A stretch of DNA of 64,000 nt from positions 12,198,028 to 12,262,027 of the forward strand of contig CM041546.1 in the NCBI GenBank assembly GCA_023238725.1. The letters are read 5' to 3'. This DNA is from Scortum barcoo. Its lineage: Eukaryota > Chordata > Actinopteri > Centrarchiformes > Terapontidae. Numbering within the stretch: the stretch's first letter is position 1; each line of letters begins with the position of its first letter. The notes under the pieces were generated by a model, which saw only the letters and a list, made by a program, of their open reading frames with translations, was not told the DNA's origin and did no database searches. The position numbers and the translations under genes are program-made. This document shows, piece by piece, positions 12,658 through 23,913 of this stretch.

Positions 12658-13960
12658 CGCCCAGCTCTGAGAGGAATCACTCGCTCCTTACTGGTTCCCC
12701 TCGGCTCCGGTTTCATCAACACTTAAGACATTTGATTAAAATCAGCCAGAACAGGTTTCGTCTGTCGAGCTCTGCAATGGTGCAGCTACGTGAGAGAGAC
12801 AAGTTGGAAGCCATCATCTCGAAAAAAACGTCCATCTCTCCCCCCTCGCCCCCCTCTCTCCATGATGGAAAGTACTGATCACCCCTGAGGGAGAGTTTCA
12901 CATGATACCATGAGGATTCCTCGACTAATATCGTGTTTGTTTACTGAATCATTAAAAAAAAACTACAGGCACCTTCAATGCTTCTTAACATTGTACAGTT
13001 TATGAATTAGATTTAGTGTCATGATTCTGTTGCATCTCCTGTTTTATTTGAACTGTAATGGTGCTTGAGCTGTGAGCAGATGGAACAAGTGTGTTCGTGC
13101 TTTGTTGCTTTTTACTTGGCAACAGATTTTTTTTTTCTTAAAAAAAAGCTGCAAAATACAATCGTGAGGCGGTGAGGTTTTTAAAAATGTGAATCCCAAT
13201 TGAGGAGAAGCACTATGTAGTTTAGCCTTTCTCCTCTAGATGGAGAGAGCGAGCCACTCCACAGACAAGAGAGTTTGTTTAAATTGGAGTTGGCTGTAGC
13301 TCAGATTGAATGGGGGGGTGGGTGGTGGTGGTACAAACTTTGAGTGTGCGTGTGTTTGTGTGCAAATGTGATTAAGTGTGTTTGAGGAATGAGGATGTAA
13401 CTTCCCACCAGCTCTTGCGTGTTGCTTTTCTGGTCAGAGAATTGTTTTCTGACAAGCGGGGCTAAGGGCTAAATGTTAAATCAAGGAAACTTGCAGTCTT
13501 TTAAGGTGGAACGAGACAGTGAACCAGCTCTGTTCTTCTCTGTCCGTGTTTTTTTTTTTTTTTTTTTTTACACAGGGAGAATGGCACATGAATATGAATG
13601 TTTAAAAGCAGCTTTTAGTTGTTTTGTTAATATTGAAGCTCTTGTTTGGTTGAATTAACCCATCATTTACATTGTAAATAATATACAGCTACAAAAGGAC
13701 TGTCCTCGCTTTCCTACCAGAGTTTACTCCTGCTTGGTTATGCAAAGGCTTGACATCTGTCTACGGGGAACGTCTTCGTCTTTGTAAATCAGCGTGTACT
13801 TCAGCAAGTTGGAATGTGTACATCAGCAACTGTTTATATGCAAACAGCTTTTATTTATGTATTCTAATTTAAGGGGTAATGGTACGCTGTTTTGGCTCCG
13901 AGGTAGCTGTGGCTGTTTGATGGAATGGGTGAAAATAAATGAGATGCACACTGACTGCTG
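12658..13960 (+). other. l3mbtl3 3' UTR
   Basis: Non-coding sequence after the l3mbtl3 stop. A canonical AATAAA at 934-939 of the 13-kb block (13934-13939) is a good candidate polyadenylation signal. It contains a T-run at about 13550-13569 and no convincing ORF. Confidence 0.55.
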
Positions 13961-13986
13961 TCCTCGTTTGACCTCCCTCTTTTCAC

Positions 13987-14010
13987 CACACACACACACA
14001 CACACACACA
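13987..14010. repeat. (CA)12 microsatellite
   Basis: A pure CA run shortly after the presumed polyadenylation site of l3mbtl3. Confidence 0.9.
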
Positions 14011-16230
14011 GATAATCTAAAACTGTGGTCTTTATCTGTACATTTTTGCATTTACTCATTGACAGTGGTGGAAAACATTAACCGAAGTATTCCACTTAAC
14101 ACATTTTTGAGGTACACTGGTTTAACAAAACAGACACAACTCAAAGTTCCACCTTATAGTTTTTTTTTTCTGGGGTTTTCCTGGACTGTTTTCTTTCTTG
14201 AAGATCGATCTGTTGACATGAGCTTCGCAGCTGTTATAATTTAACTGATAGCACTTTAAGGACATCTTGTCTGTTTTGGTTTAAAAGTTAAGCATCAAAA
14301 TGAGTAGGAAGTAGTAGATTTACTCAAGTACTACACTTAAAAACACTTTTGAGGTACTTAATTATAGTATTTCCATTGTGTTCCATGTTATACTTCTCGT
14401 CCTATGCAAGTTAAAGTTTTGGGCTCCTTGTCAGTCAGGCCCAAATAAATAAAATAATTCAGTATTTCATTTTAAAAAGCAAAGATTTGAGAAAAGTCCC
14501 CCCCCCCCCAAAAAAAACCCCCAAACTAATGTAGCAGTGTTTTTTTCTTACTGACCTTCTTACTTACTGACCACATTAATCATCTCATGACCTCACAGAT
14601 ATGTTGTTGGTTTGGGCCTGACCCCTCGGTTGGAAACCACCAGGTCTCCAAACTACATATAAAACTGGTTCAAACTTGCCTACATCAAGCAGCTACAACT
14701 GCAAAATGCTGCATACCCACTGATGGATCTTTATTAACAATTTCATACTGTGATTTTACTTCAGAACAAGTCATTTTACACTTGATGTTTAAAGTAAATT
14801 TAACTGAAAATAAAGAATGCAGGACTTTTAGTTTTAATGTAGTATTTTTAGATAAAAAAGATCAGGATACTTTTCCCACAGCTGAAACCGTGAAAAGAAA
14901 GAATGAAAGAAACAAACAAAATAAAACCTCAACTCAAGGCCAACTTGCAATTTTTGCCAGAACTTTCACCTGGGTCACAGTCTTCATCAGTGGATAGTGT
15001 GGGGTTTAATCAGCTGTCATGAAGATTGATCTATTTATGTGTGTTCATATAACTGTTAGGATTTCATCAGTAACACTTGTGTGACATCTTGTGTTTTGAA
15101 CTGGAATGAAGGATTTTTACACTGTGGGATGGTTTTGGTATTATTTGCATCAAAAGTGAACTTTCTGCAAGCAAGCTGTTGTTGTGTTTTTGAGATTTGG
15201 ATTTATTTTACTAACAGTATGCAGTAAGACTTTGAAGTAAAATTAATTGTTCGAAACATTGAAATGCTATTTCAAAAACTGTGTTCCACATTTTCTGGAA
15301 AAACAAATACCCTCAAAACGAAAGCTGGGTTATTGTGCAACGCTCATACATGACCTACATGCAAACTGTCAAAACCAGTGTGGGTCATATCCGATCTAAA
15401 ACCACAACATGGTGTACGGGGGTGACACCTGCTCCCTCAGCAACAAGCCGAAAGTCACACAAATGTTGACAAGTTGTATATGAACCATACCTGATGGCTC
15501 AATTGATACTTGTTGCCCTGATGTAATAATGGTGAAAACAATTTACACAAATTTAATGAGCACTATGATGCATTTCACAACAAATCCACTGATGTGGCAT
15601 TGCGCTCGCATAACATTATCGGACTCGTGCATTTTAAAAAACAACTCATCTAATGCAATACAGCACAGACAGACACATCTTGTTTGTTATTTCACTCATC
15701 TCTTCCTCCTTTACAAAAAACCCTGCGCCTACATTACCCACAATGCAACACACACGCAAACAGTTAAGTTGTATATTTTGGTGTGTTCCCTAGCGAGGAG
15801 CTAGAAAGGTCTGATTTCTTTATAACTCCACTCTCCTCCATATTTTTCTTTTTTTTCTTCCATTTTTAGACCCCAACCACTTGCTGACTTAAGTGATCTC
15901 ACTTGAGGCAAATCACCAGATTTCAAAACGAAACCAAAGGCTTTCTCAAGCTTGTTTTGGTCACATATTCAGTAATCCTCTCAAAGACCTGAAAACAGAC
16001 TGTTATGTGCAAAATCTGTGGAGTTCCCCTTTAAACAAGCATCTGTAATTTGATTTTTACACCATAAAGAATTTAATGGGAACCATAAAGGCTGCCTGAA
16101 AATAAATAGCCCACATTATGTATTTAATATAATATATATTATTATAATATGGTTCTTTCACTTAAAGGTGTCCATTTTTCATTTATTTATGTATTTAAAA
16201 TGTCATCTATCTACCACATTTTTCAGCTTT
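14011..16230. other. Intergenic, no gene recognised
   Basis: AT-rich DNA between l3mbtl3 and tmem200b. Around 14300-14360 there are motifs such as tactcaagtac and gaggtactta that belong to a repeat seen elsewhere in the window (37.3, 40.9 and 48.6 kb). A 136-codon plus-strand ORF at 14587-14997 was examined and shows no domain, no Kozak or splice support and low-complexity ends. Confidence 0.6.
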
Positions 16231-16927
16231 CTGGTGGAGGAGGGCGGCTGCTCCTCCAACTTGACGTCCAGTGATCACTAAGAATAACCGGGCCCACCGT
16301 GGGACTGGCCTGGACCAGCCTCGGATTCCCACGACCCCTCCTCTACTCACGGAGAGAAAGGCAAATCAAAACACGGGCTGCAGAGGCGCACAAGCAGCGG
16401 GGACACGGAGAGGCAGAGCAGCTTTGCACCACTTTTAGAAAGACTGTTCTTTACTACAAAAGCTTCATTTGGTTTCTCCGCGGCAGCCTCGCGCGGGGAA
16501 AGCCGGGGATGAGGGGCAAAGACGTCCTGATCTGAGGAGGAATGAGGCGAAAAGTCCGGATTTAAATCAAAGTGGTGGAGAAGAGACACGGAGGAGTGGG
16601 AGGAAAAACGCAACTCAGGGTTATTTATTTTGATGATGCCGAGGAGCCGGTTTGTGCTTCGGATTCACGTCCAAAACAAGGCAAGTACCCTGTCTTGATT
16701 TTTATCCTGACTGACTGCGTTAAACTAACCGGACAGTGAGCCGCGGTGAATTACTGCACTCAGCAACAGTGCTGCCGAGCCCCGTGAATTAAGATCCCAC
16801 ATCAAAGATGCATGCGTGAGGGCATTCATAACACATGACTGGAAAGGCAATTTGTCATCTTCGTTTGCGTCCTGTTGAATCACCCGTTGTGTTCACTTGC
16901 CTCGGGGTGGTGTTGGTGGTGAAAGAG

Positions 16928-16960
<33 letters not shown>

Positions 16961-17377
16961 GGGTGTTATATCATGAGTTCAGTTGGAGCAATTACCGTGG
17001 AGATGTGGCTCTATTTCCATGACTGCAGTGAGACTGAGGTGAAATCACGAGGTCCCGAAAGAGGTCAGTCTCCTTTATCCCCATGATGATGAATGAGTGA
17101 TTCAATAACAGTTCGGTGAGAGGTTGCTGCAGGGAAGAGCGGAGAGTCTCTGTGAGGCTCCACAGAGACACTGGAGGAGCTGCAGAAGGGTTGGCATCTC
17201 ATTAACTTGGCCACATGTCTTATTAAAGCAGCTATTTCCTGTTGTGTGCAATGCAGGCTAAACTATCTTCTCTCCCTGTGACGCTGCATGCAACACTTTC
17301 TGGTTTAATTCTTGTGTTTATGCTCTTCTTTCTTCTTTTCTGTGTTTTCTTGTCTGTGTTCAGCCTGAAGCCAGAGG
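16231..17377 (+). other. tmem200b 5' region
   Basis: A GC-rich patch at about 16230-16560 could hold the promoter or first exon. An acceptor at 17361-17363 (gtgttcag) precedes the coding exon, so there is at least one untranslated upstream exon. A donor-like caa|gtaccc at about 16685 is the best candidate for its end; an ATG at 16634 would then open a short upstream ORF that stops just inside the coding exon. This is inference from splice-like sequences only. Confidence 0.4.
16930..16958. repeat. (TG)n microsatellite
   Basis: A TG run of about 14 units followed by a G run, in the 5' intron of tmem200b. Confidence 0.9.
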
Positions 17378-18175
17378 ATGACAGCAGCCAGTCCTGTCTG
17401 CAGCCCCGCCTCCTCCCGCTCCTCCAAGTCCTCACCTGTTTGCCTCCCAGCATGCCACAGACACCTGAGGAAAGGCACTGCCCTCCAGACCAAGCTGCAC
17501 CTGCGCTCTGCCCCGGGTGTGTGGCTCCTGCTGGGTGTAGCGGTGGTTTTGGTGGGGATGGGTGTTGCGGTGGCGGGATATGTATCCGCAGCACCGAAGC
17601 CCGTGGGCGGCCGAGGCAGCACTCACGTTGAGAGGATGAAGCTGGCCGGCCCGGTGGTCATGGGAGTTGGCCTGTTCATCTTCATCTGTGCTGCCACGCT
17701 GCTCTACGAGAACCGGGACCGCGAAGTGCTCAGACGAGAGACACCTGATGACCTTGAGGATCTGAAGGGAGGAAGCGGCTGGGAAGATTCGCAGGAGCAG
17801 CCCAGTTTCAGCTGTCAGGAGCAGTGGGAGTGTAAAGATGGACAGCAGGGATCCTGGGCCACCCCAGCCCACATACTCCCCCTCTCAAACCAGAACTGTG
17901 ATCCTTCTCTTCAGAACAGACACAACATCAGTGGCAGACCATCACCGCCACCTCCTTTGGATGCAGGAGGTAGAGACAGAGAGGTGGAGGTGGAGGAGGA
18001 GAAGGAGGGAAGGTCAACCCTGCTGGCCCGAGTTCTGCACCACCAGGAGCCAACTCCTCACCCTCCCTCCCCTTGCCTGTCCATCTCTCACTCCTCTGTC
18101 CACCTGGACTCTTGCAACTCAAGTGAAGTCAACTTCAACGTACGGACAGGTTCTCCTCTGCCGCTGCAACACTGA
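17378..18175 (+). CDS. tmem200b: Transmembrane protein 200 family, closest to TMEM200B
   Basis: A two-pass membrane protein of 265 residues in one coding exon. Its cellular role is unknown. The first membrane segment (about residues 45-68) contains VVLVGMGVAVAGY; the second (about 86-108) is followed by the family signature ATLLYENRDRE. Two short membrane helices separated by a basic loop and a long, proline- and serine-rich cytoplasmic tail are typical of TMEM200. From memory, VVLVGMGxAVAGY, MGVGLFxFICA and the start MTA.SP fit human TMEM200B (about 307 residues) better than TMEM200A (about 490). The tail holds an acidic run at about residues 200-213. The ATG at 17378 is the first in frame after the acceptor at 17363. 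TMEM200A is close to L3MBTL3 in human, so linkage supports family membership. Confidence 0.8.
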   Translation: MTAASPVCSPASSRSSKSSPVCLPACHRHLRKGTALQTKLHLRSAPGVWLLLGVAVVLVGMGVAVAGYVSAAPKPVGGRGSTHVERMKLAGPVVMGVGLFIFICAATLLYENRDREVLRRETPDDLEDLKGGSGWEDSQEQPSFSCQEQWECKDGQQGSWATPAHILPLSNQNCDPSLQNRHNISGRPSPPPPLDAGGRDREVEVEEEKEGRSTLLARVLHHQEPTPHPPSPCLSISHSSVHLDSCNSSEVNFNVRTGSPLPLQH

Positions 18176-18290
18176 ACCCCCCACTGGCTCAGCCTCTACT
18201 GTCTCATAAAATATGCATGATGAGAGACATCTGAAAGTTTCACGTGCAGACACTCACTAAAGACTATGCATTCCTCAATAAATGGATGAA
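18176..18290 (+). other. tmem200b 3' UTR with polyadenylation signal
   Basis: AATAAA at 18277-18282 lies about 100 bases after the stop codon and is followed by a GT-rich stretch, as in vertebrate polyadenylation sites. Confidence 0.6.
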
Positions 18291-20954
18291 ATGTTTGTTG
18301 GTATGTTTTAGTGCCTCCGAGTGGCGCAGTGGCTCTGAGTCACTGTCTGTGAAGGGTGTTTTTGTCCTACATCGCTCTCTGACTCACCCACGTTTGAAAG
18401 ATTGGAGCTATGCTGTTTGATGTCAACTCGCCATCTTGTTGTCTTTGAACTCACCCATGCCCCAAAAATCCCAAAAGCCACTGCTTGTTTGACCATATTA
18501 GGACGTGAGGAGGATTTGCTGAAAACTTATTTAGGTACCATACTGGGAGATAGACGCACTCACTCTCTCTCTGCAGAGGCGCAGCGTCTACATTTCCTCA
18601 CTGGAGAGGTTTGGTTAAGAGGATGAGCCAGATTAGGTCTCAAATGAGTCTTTATCTAATCTCACACATACTGTAATCTACTCTTTATCTGAGGAAATTG
18701 TGTCTCGGTATAAACAAGAGAAGCACACAAGGCCACACTCCACTCACTAGACACCTACAGCCACTCTATAAATACCAGCTGGTTCTCTGTACACATGCAA
18801 GTGTGGACTCGAGTTTTAGTCTTTTTACTGTAATTCAACAACTTCTCCTTTTTTTTTTAGTTCACAGTGTCAGCTGCTCAGTTTTTCTCAAGTCTGTTGA
18901 GGCGAGATCTTAAAGAATTGCAATCAGACGGTGGATGGAAAGAAAAGAGCAATGACTAAAAAGACTAAAAAGAAAAAAAGAAGCAAAATCTGGTATCTGG
19001 TGAGGCTGTGATGAGTTATTCCTGACGCAGCTTAACTGTGAAAAGCGGTCCTGTGAGTCGTGTAACTAAAGCCTCGCTCTCCCACCATCCCGACCTTTCA
19101 TCTCCTTTCTCTTCATCATCTGATTCCTACGCTTTATTCAAATACTCCATCCTCCATCTCAGTCCTTGGCTTCTGTGAGAAATAGAGCACAACAATGCAG
19201 AGTAAAATGTTGGCGGGGTCCAAATTAGCAAAAGTGAGCATGTTTGAACAAGCGAAGAGGTAAAGGGGGTAGGATTTTAATTATCGCCAGCATTTTCTCC
19301 TCCAGCCTCTAATTACACAGGGGGATCAGTCTGAAGGTTTTTATAGGTGCTTTAGGACTGCAGAGTATTTCCTTGTTGTTTGGGCCCATGCTGGGATCCT
19401 GCCATCCAGATGAGATGTGTACAGTAATTTGCAGCCGCACATTTTGCTTGCTAAAAAACAGCACCCATCTCTTCCTGTCTCTCTCACGCATGCACAGAGG
19501 CTCAGCAGAGGGGTTTGTGTAGGTACAGTATGCTGTTTTAAGATGCTGGATGTATCTTTCAGTAGCAGGCATGAGATGTGTCTGAATCTTGCAACAAGCT
19601 GCAAGCAGCCTCCTTCGCACTCATCGCTCAGAAAAGCAGCTCTCTCCTCACTCTCACACATACACGAGTCCTCCTCAGTGTCAGATGCTCTGATGGGTTT
19701 ATGTTGAGAGGGGAAGATGCCGGATTGTAGAGCTGGGACTGGAGATTATTCTCATTTCATAATCTGCAGATTATTTTCTTTCTTTCTTATTGTCAGTCAC
19801 CAGTTAGTTAAGTACACTAAAGCTAATGTGGTCTAAAACAACAGTTCTGCAATAAATTCTACATTTATGATGGTTTTAGTTTTTACTGAAACTGTTTCAG
19901 TTTGTAGTGCTGTTTTGCTTCATAGTGATAGTGCTTCTGGTATTTAGCTATATAACACAAACACCTCTTTGTATGATGTAATACAGTTCAACAGCACCAC
20001 AAACTGCAGCCTCCAAAATGATCACAAAGAAAAATGCTGTCACACATGACTTTAAATTGCTTCAAATATCGTTTTGTCTAACAGAACCCAAAGATACAGA
20101 GTTTAACATCATATGAGACAAAGAAAAGCGTCATATATCCACATTTGAGAGGCTGAAAGTACACAATGTTTGGCCTGAATAATGCTGCTGCTGTTTCAGT
20201 ACAGTTTGATTTAGCAGGCATTAATCCCGATGTTCAGATTAAATTCAGACATTTCAATAGCGTTACTCTAATGTCAAGAGCACTGCAGCAACACAGAATA
20301 CAAGAAATCTTTGTGACTCCTCATGTGTACATCTGTGTGTGTGTGTGTTTGTGCGTGTGTGCAAGTGTTACATAATTTAGCGACACGTTTTTTGCTGCAT
20401 TGAGAATATAACTGAATTCCCTCCTCTGAGAGATTAGTGTGTGTGTTGATACATATCTGAGCAGACGGACGTGAGGCTGTAAGCTGCTTAACCCTCCGCT
20501 GACTCAGGACACATGCAATTCCTTAGGAGAGAGAGAAGCTATGATCAACATTTTTTTGTTATAAGAGAAATGAGTGGCTGAGGATCAGCCAACCAGAAGA
20601 TGCGAGCTTAAGTGTATTTTACCTGTTACAGCAGGAAAAGGGATTCAGTTGAGACATCTTTGTAAAAAAAAAGTAAGAAACGTCAGCTTTTCCACCACTG
20701 AGGAGTAGTTTTAACCTTTTGTTCACATCTGGTATCCACTCTTTCCTTGAAACGGGGATGAGTTACTTGCTTGGTTTTATATGTAACGCTCACACTGTAT
20801 CTTTTGGTAAAGCAGCTAATAAACCAAATGACATTTTCTGACATTTAAAGAGATAAAAATCTTTCCAGTTTCCATATCCCAATCCTCTTCGATTACAGAC
20901 CCCCCCCCCCCCCCAAAAACTGATCTAGTTTGATCATCCGCAGCCATTCAGAAG
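18291..20954. other. Intergenic, mostly repeat-derived
   Basis: No gene was recognised. The interval holds a TG run (about 20334-20360), a poly-C tract at about 20901-20914, and an interspersed fish repeat annotated separately. The ORFs of about 100 codons on the minus strand near 19309-19661 overlap each other in different frames and show no domain. Confidence 0.6.
19730..20190 (+). repeat. Interspersed fish repeat
   Basis: Segments such as cccaaagatacagagttta and cacatttgagaggctgaaa resemble a high-copy interspersed element I recognise from teleost genomes. A related copy lies at about 21487-21735. The limits are approximate and the family name is not certain. Confidence 0.45.
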
Positions 20955-20980
20955 CTGTGATTGGTGCGGGATAAATAGCA
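20955..20980 (+). promoter_or_regulatory. Probable core promoter of the Ly6 gene
   Basis: An inverted CCAAT box (gtgattggtg, 20957-20966) is followed by a TATA-like gggataaatag (20968-20978), about 100 bases upstream of the ATG at 21075. The spacing fits a start site near 21000-21010. No experimental evidence was available. Confidence 0.45.
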
Positions 20981-21074
20981 GGTGCGTTCTGAACTTAATC
21001 CAATTTAAACTTCCACATCCGGCCTCCTCCGCAGTCCTCATGGTGCAGTCAATGGAAGAGGTATCCCGATCAAA

Positions 21075-21298
21075 ATGAAAGGACTTATATTCTGTGTTTT
21101 CGCCATCATGATGCTCACACATGCTGAAGGTAAGATGACGCAGTACCTGGGTTTATATTGGTGTAGACCAAAGTTCTGTCCTACAGCACGGTTGCTACTA
21201 CAACAAAAAAACAAATAGGTGGAAAAATCGTACTAATTTCCGATGACAAAACAGATTCTTGCTAATTTCACAAAATCATTAATCATTTACTTTAAGTT

Positions 21299-21338
<40 letters not shown>

Positions 21339-21339
21339 A

Positions 21340-21378
<39 letters not shown>

Positions 21379-23491
21379 GTATATATACACACATATATAT
21401 GTATGTACACACACACACACATATATAATCAGCATCTGTTATATTTTTTCTGATGTCTATAATGCACTATAACAGTCCTACAACAAATTAGGGTTGCAAC
21501 TAACAATTAATTTTTGTCTTTGTTTGGTCTATGAAACTGCAGAAAATGTCCATACCAGTTTCCCAAAGTGACATCTTGTAATATCCCAAAATATCCAGTT
21601 TTGTATAAAACCCCCAAAATCTCAGTTTCTGGATGATGTATGATGAGGAAAAGCAGAAAACCTGCAATTTCGTTAATAGATATTATAAGAGGTTATGGTT
21701 ATTTTGGAGGCTGTAGTTTGATTTACACTTATTTACAAAACTGATTCTATAAACTCATCACACAGTTGAATCAGCATGTCTCAGGAAAGGAGAACAGCTT
21801 CAACAAAAGCAGGACTGGTGGATTAAACATTACTGCCTAGGCGTACCTAATAAACAGACAACTGAGTAGTAAATCAGTTCATCTCACAATAACTCTAGCT
21901 CTCTCCCTTTTTGGTTTGTTCAACTGAGCTAGCAGTAGCTAACAAGATGAGAGGGGATAAGGACTGCGAGTATCCCTGAAACTCATCTTATGGCCCTGAG
22001 GAGAAGATTAGCCCGCAGCAGCACTGAAGCCGCCATTTGGCAACTGCATGTGCTCTGACAATGAACTTCAAACCTTAATCACAAACAGTGATGCTGTTGT
22101 AGCCAAAAGTACCTGGATAAACACGTTTTGTTTCCATGCTTTTACAGTTCTTTGAATATAAAATGCATTTCAAGAAGTAATGTGTGGCAGTGCTGTATTA
22201 TTCTAAGGGACTGAGCAGCACAGTGTGGCAGGAACAACTCAGGTTTTGTCCCACTCCAGCTCTACGTTCTGCTGCCAATGCTATCTATTAATTCCAGTAT
22301 CTGTCCGGTTAATAAAAACACGATGCAGCCCGAAGACTTGGAGCGCTCCCTGAATAACACAAGCCATCCACTCAAAGAAACAAATTCCAGACTTGCTGCA
22401 GAATAAACAAAATATTTCTGAGATGCTTAAGTGCTTCGGCAGAATGTGGCTCATCAGTTTGGCTTAATGTCCTTCAACACTTCACACATTTAGCACCCTC
22501 TGAATAACAAATGTGTCCAACAAACTATTACATAAAAACCTCGAAATCTGAATAATCCACAGCATTTCATCCATTAATCTTACATCTATACTGTTATTAA
22601 GTGTGTATTCTCTCTTCTTATCCTATTTGTCTCTTTAATATTATCTCTTCTGTTATGCGTTAATGTTTTATTTTGTCTGATTTTGTGCAGTCTTTTTTTT
22701 ATCATGCTGCCTTGCAAAATAGTCTTCTTTAACTGGTCTAATAAAAGTTGAGTAAGAAATGTTTGTTAGTTTTACTCAATATACTGTACATAATTTAATT
22801 TAAATTTTCAATAACATTATCTAATTCAATCACAGTTATTTTTCAGTGATCTACTTGTTGCACACAGTTTCCTTTGGCAACATGTTCTGTCAAAATTCAT
22901 GCCAGTAAAGCTTAACTGTGTTAAACTGTCCTGTTTCTGTGGTGTTCCTCGGGCTCAGGTGATGATGAGGAGCAGCTGGAGCCGCTCATGGAGTCAGTAG
23001 GATTTGAGGAAGAGGAGTTTCTGGAGTGTTTCCGTTGTGACTTAGGCTTCTGGGATGCCTGCTATACCACGGAAACCAACTGTAGCCTCGGGGAGCGCTG
23101 CTACACGGGCAGAGGGAAGGCAGGTGTGTTGGATAAGACTGTGTTTTTAATAGGTGTGTGTGTTTGTTAAAAAGAGTAAAGGTTATCAGGGTGAAATAAA
23201 CTGTATTTTACTTTGATTTATTTAGGATGTTATACTGAATACCTCACTCTTCTCTCCACAGCTGATACTCTGGACATTAAGACTCTGGGTTGTGTGAAGG
23301 CAGAGGAGTGCGGTGTGGAGACCACAGTGGAGCTCTTCTCCAATAAGACTATCTTTGTTATGACCAAACACTGCTGCGACACTCCCTTCTGCAACTCAGC
23401 GCGCAAACTTCCCAACACCACACTGCTGTATCTCACTGTGGCTGTCCTAACTACCTGGAAGCTTACTGAAGCCTCAGCAGCATCACAATAA
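21075..23491 (+). CDS. Ly6/uPAR (three-finger) GPI-anchored protein
   Basis: A small secreted or GPI-anchored surface protein of about 149 residues. Exons 21075-21129, 22959-23123 and 23262-23491 join in phase. It has a signal peptide (MKGLIFCVFAIMMLTHAEG), an acidic linker of about 20 residues, then an LU domain with ten cysteines: CFRC, DAC, TNC, ERC, LGC, EEC, HCC and the closing FCN. The C-terminus is hydrophobic (LLYLTVAVLTTWKL), as in GPI-attachment signals. Three exons, with the LU domain split across the last two, is the usual Ly6 gene structure. The spacing around ERCYTG and LGC loosely recalls the SPACA4/Bouncer branch, whose fish member works in sperm-egg recognition, but assignment needs a tree. 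An N-glycosylation site (NKT) lies in the third finger. The gene is tail to tail with msh5, 422 bases apart. Confidence 0.85.
21303..21425. repeat. Compound (TA)n(TG)n(CA)n microsatellite
   Basis: A TA run, a TG run, a mixed atatatacac segment and a CA run follow in sequence inside intron 1 of the Ly6 gene. The alternating purine-pyrimidine sequence is partly self-complementary. Confidence 0.9.
21487..21735 (+). repeat. Interspersed fish repeat, second copy
   Basis: The segment starting agggttgcaactaacaatta and continuing through tttggtctatgaaact matches a repeat common in teleosts and related to the 19.7-20.2 kb copy. It lies within Ly6 intron 1. The boundaries are approximate. Confidence 0.5.
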
Positions 23492-23913
23492 GCGACATAC
23501 ATTTATTTATGTTGTCAAAACAAGAAGAGAGACTGTGTGAAGTGGTAATGAAAGGACTTCAACCATATGGTGAAGAAAAATTACCAGCTGTACAGAATTT
23601 TTGTACCATCCATCAGACTACTGAAATAGAAAATACTACCTAGATAATTATGACGTAAACATATTTAGAAAGACTTTAATCCATCCAATCTGTTTTCATC
23701 ATATTTAGTATTTAAACTGAAAAAACTAAATATGATAAACCTTTGCAACACATGTAATACAATAAGTGTTCTTCATACTGCAACGTAATTCTTGTCATGT
23801 GTTTAGTTAAATATATCCTGTCTATAAATGGAACATCAGTAAAAGTGGAACATCAGATAGTGAGTGAACAAACTGACCACAGAGTTGTAGAAACATGTTT
23901 GCGGCAGAATAGT
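23492..23913. other. Convergent 3' UTRs of the Ly6 gene and msh5
   Basis: The two genes end facing each other with 422 bases between stop codons, so their 3' UTRs probably abut or overlap. AT-rich, with no further coding sequence seen. Confidence 0.5.

Noticed and set aside
14587..14997. 136-codon plus-strand ORF in the intergenic region after l3mbtl3
   Set aside because: No signal peptide, domain, splice support or conserved motif; the sequence is AT-rich with repeat-like flanks. Chance is the simpler reading.
17242..17631. Plus-strand ORF overlapping the tmem200b start
   Set aside because: It crosses the acceptor at 17363 and opens out of frame with tmem200b; it lacks the family motifs.
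19309..19661. Overlapping minus-strand ORFs of over 100 codons
   Set aside because: Two different frames are open over the same DNA and neither resembles a known family.
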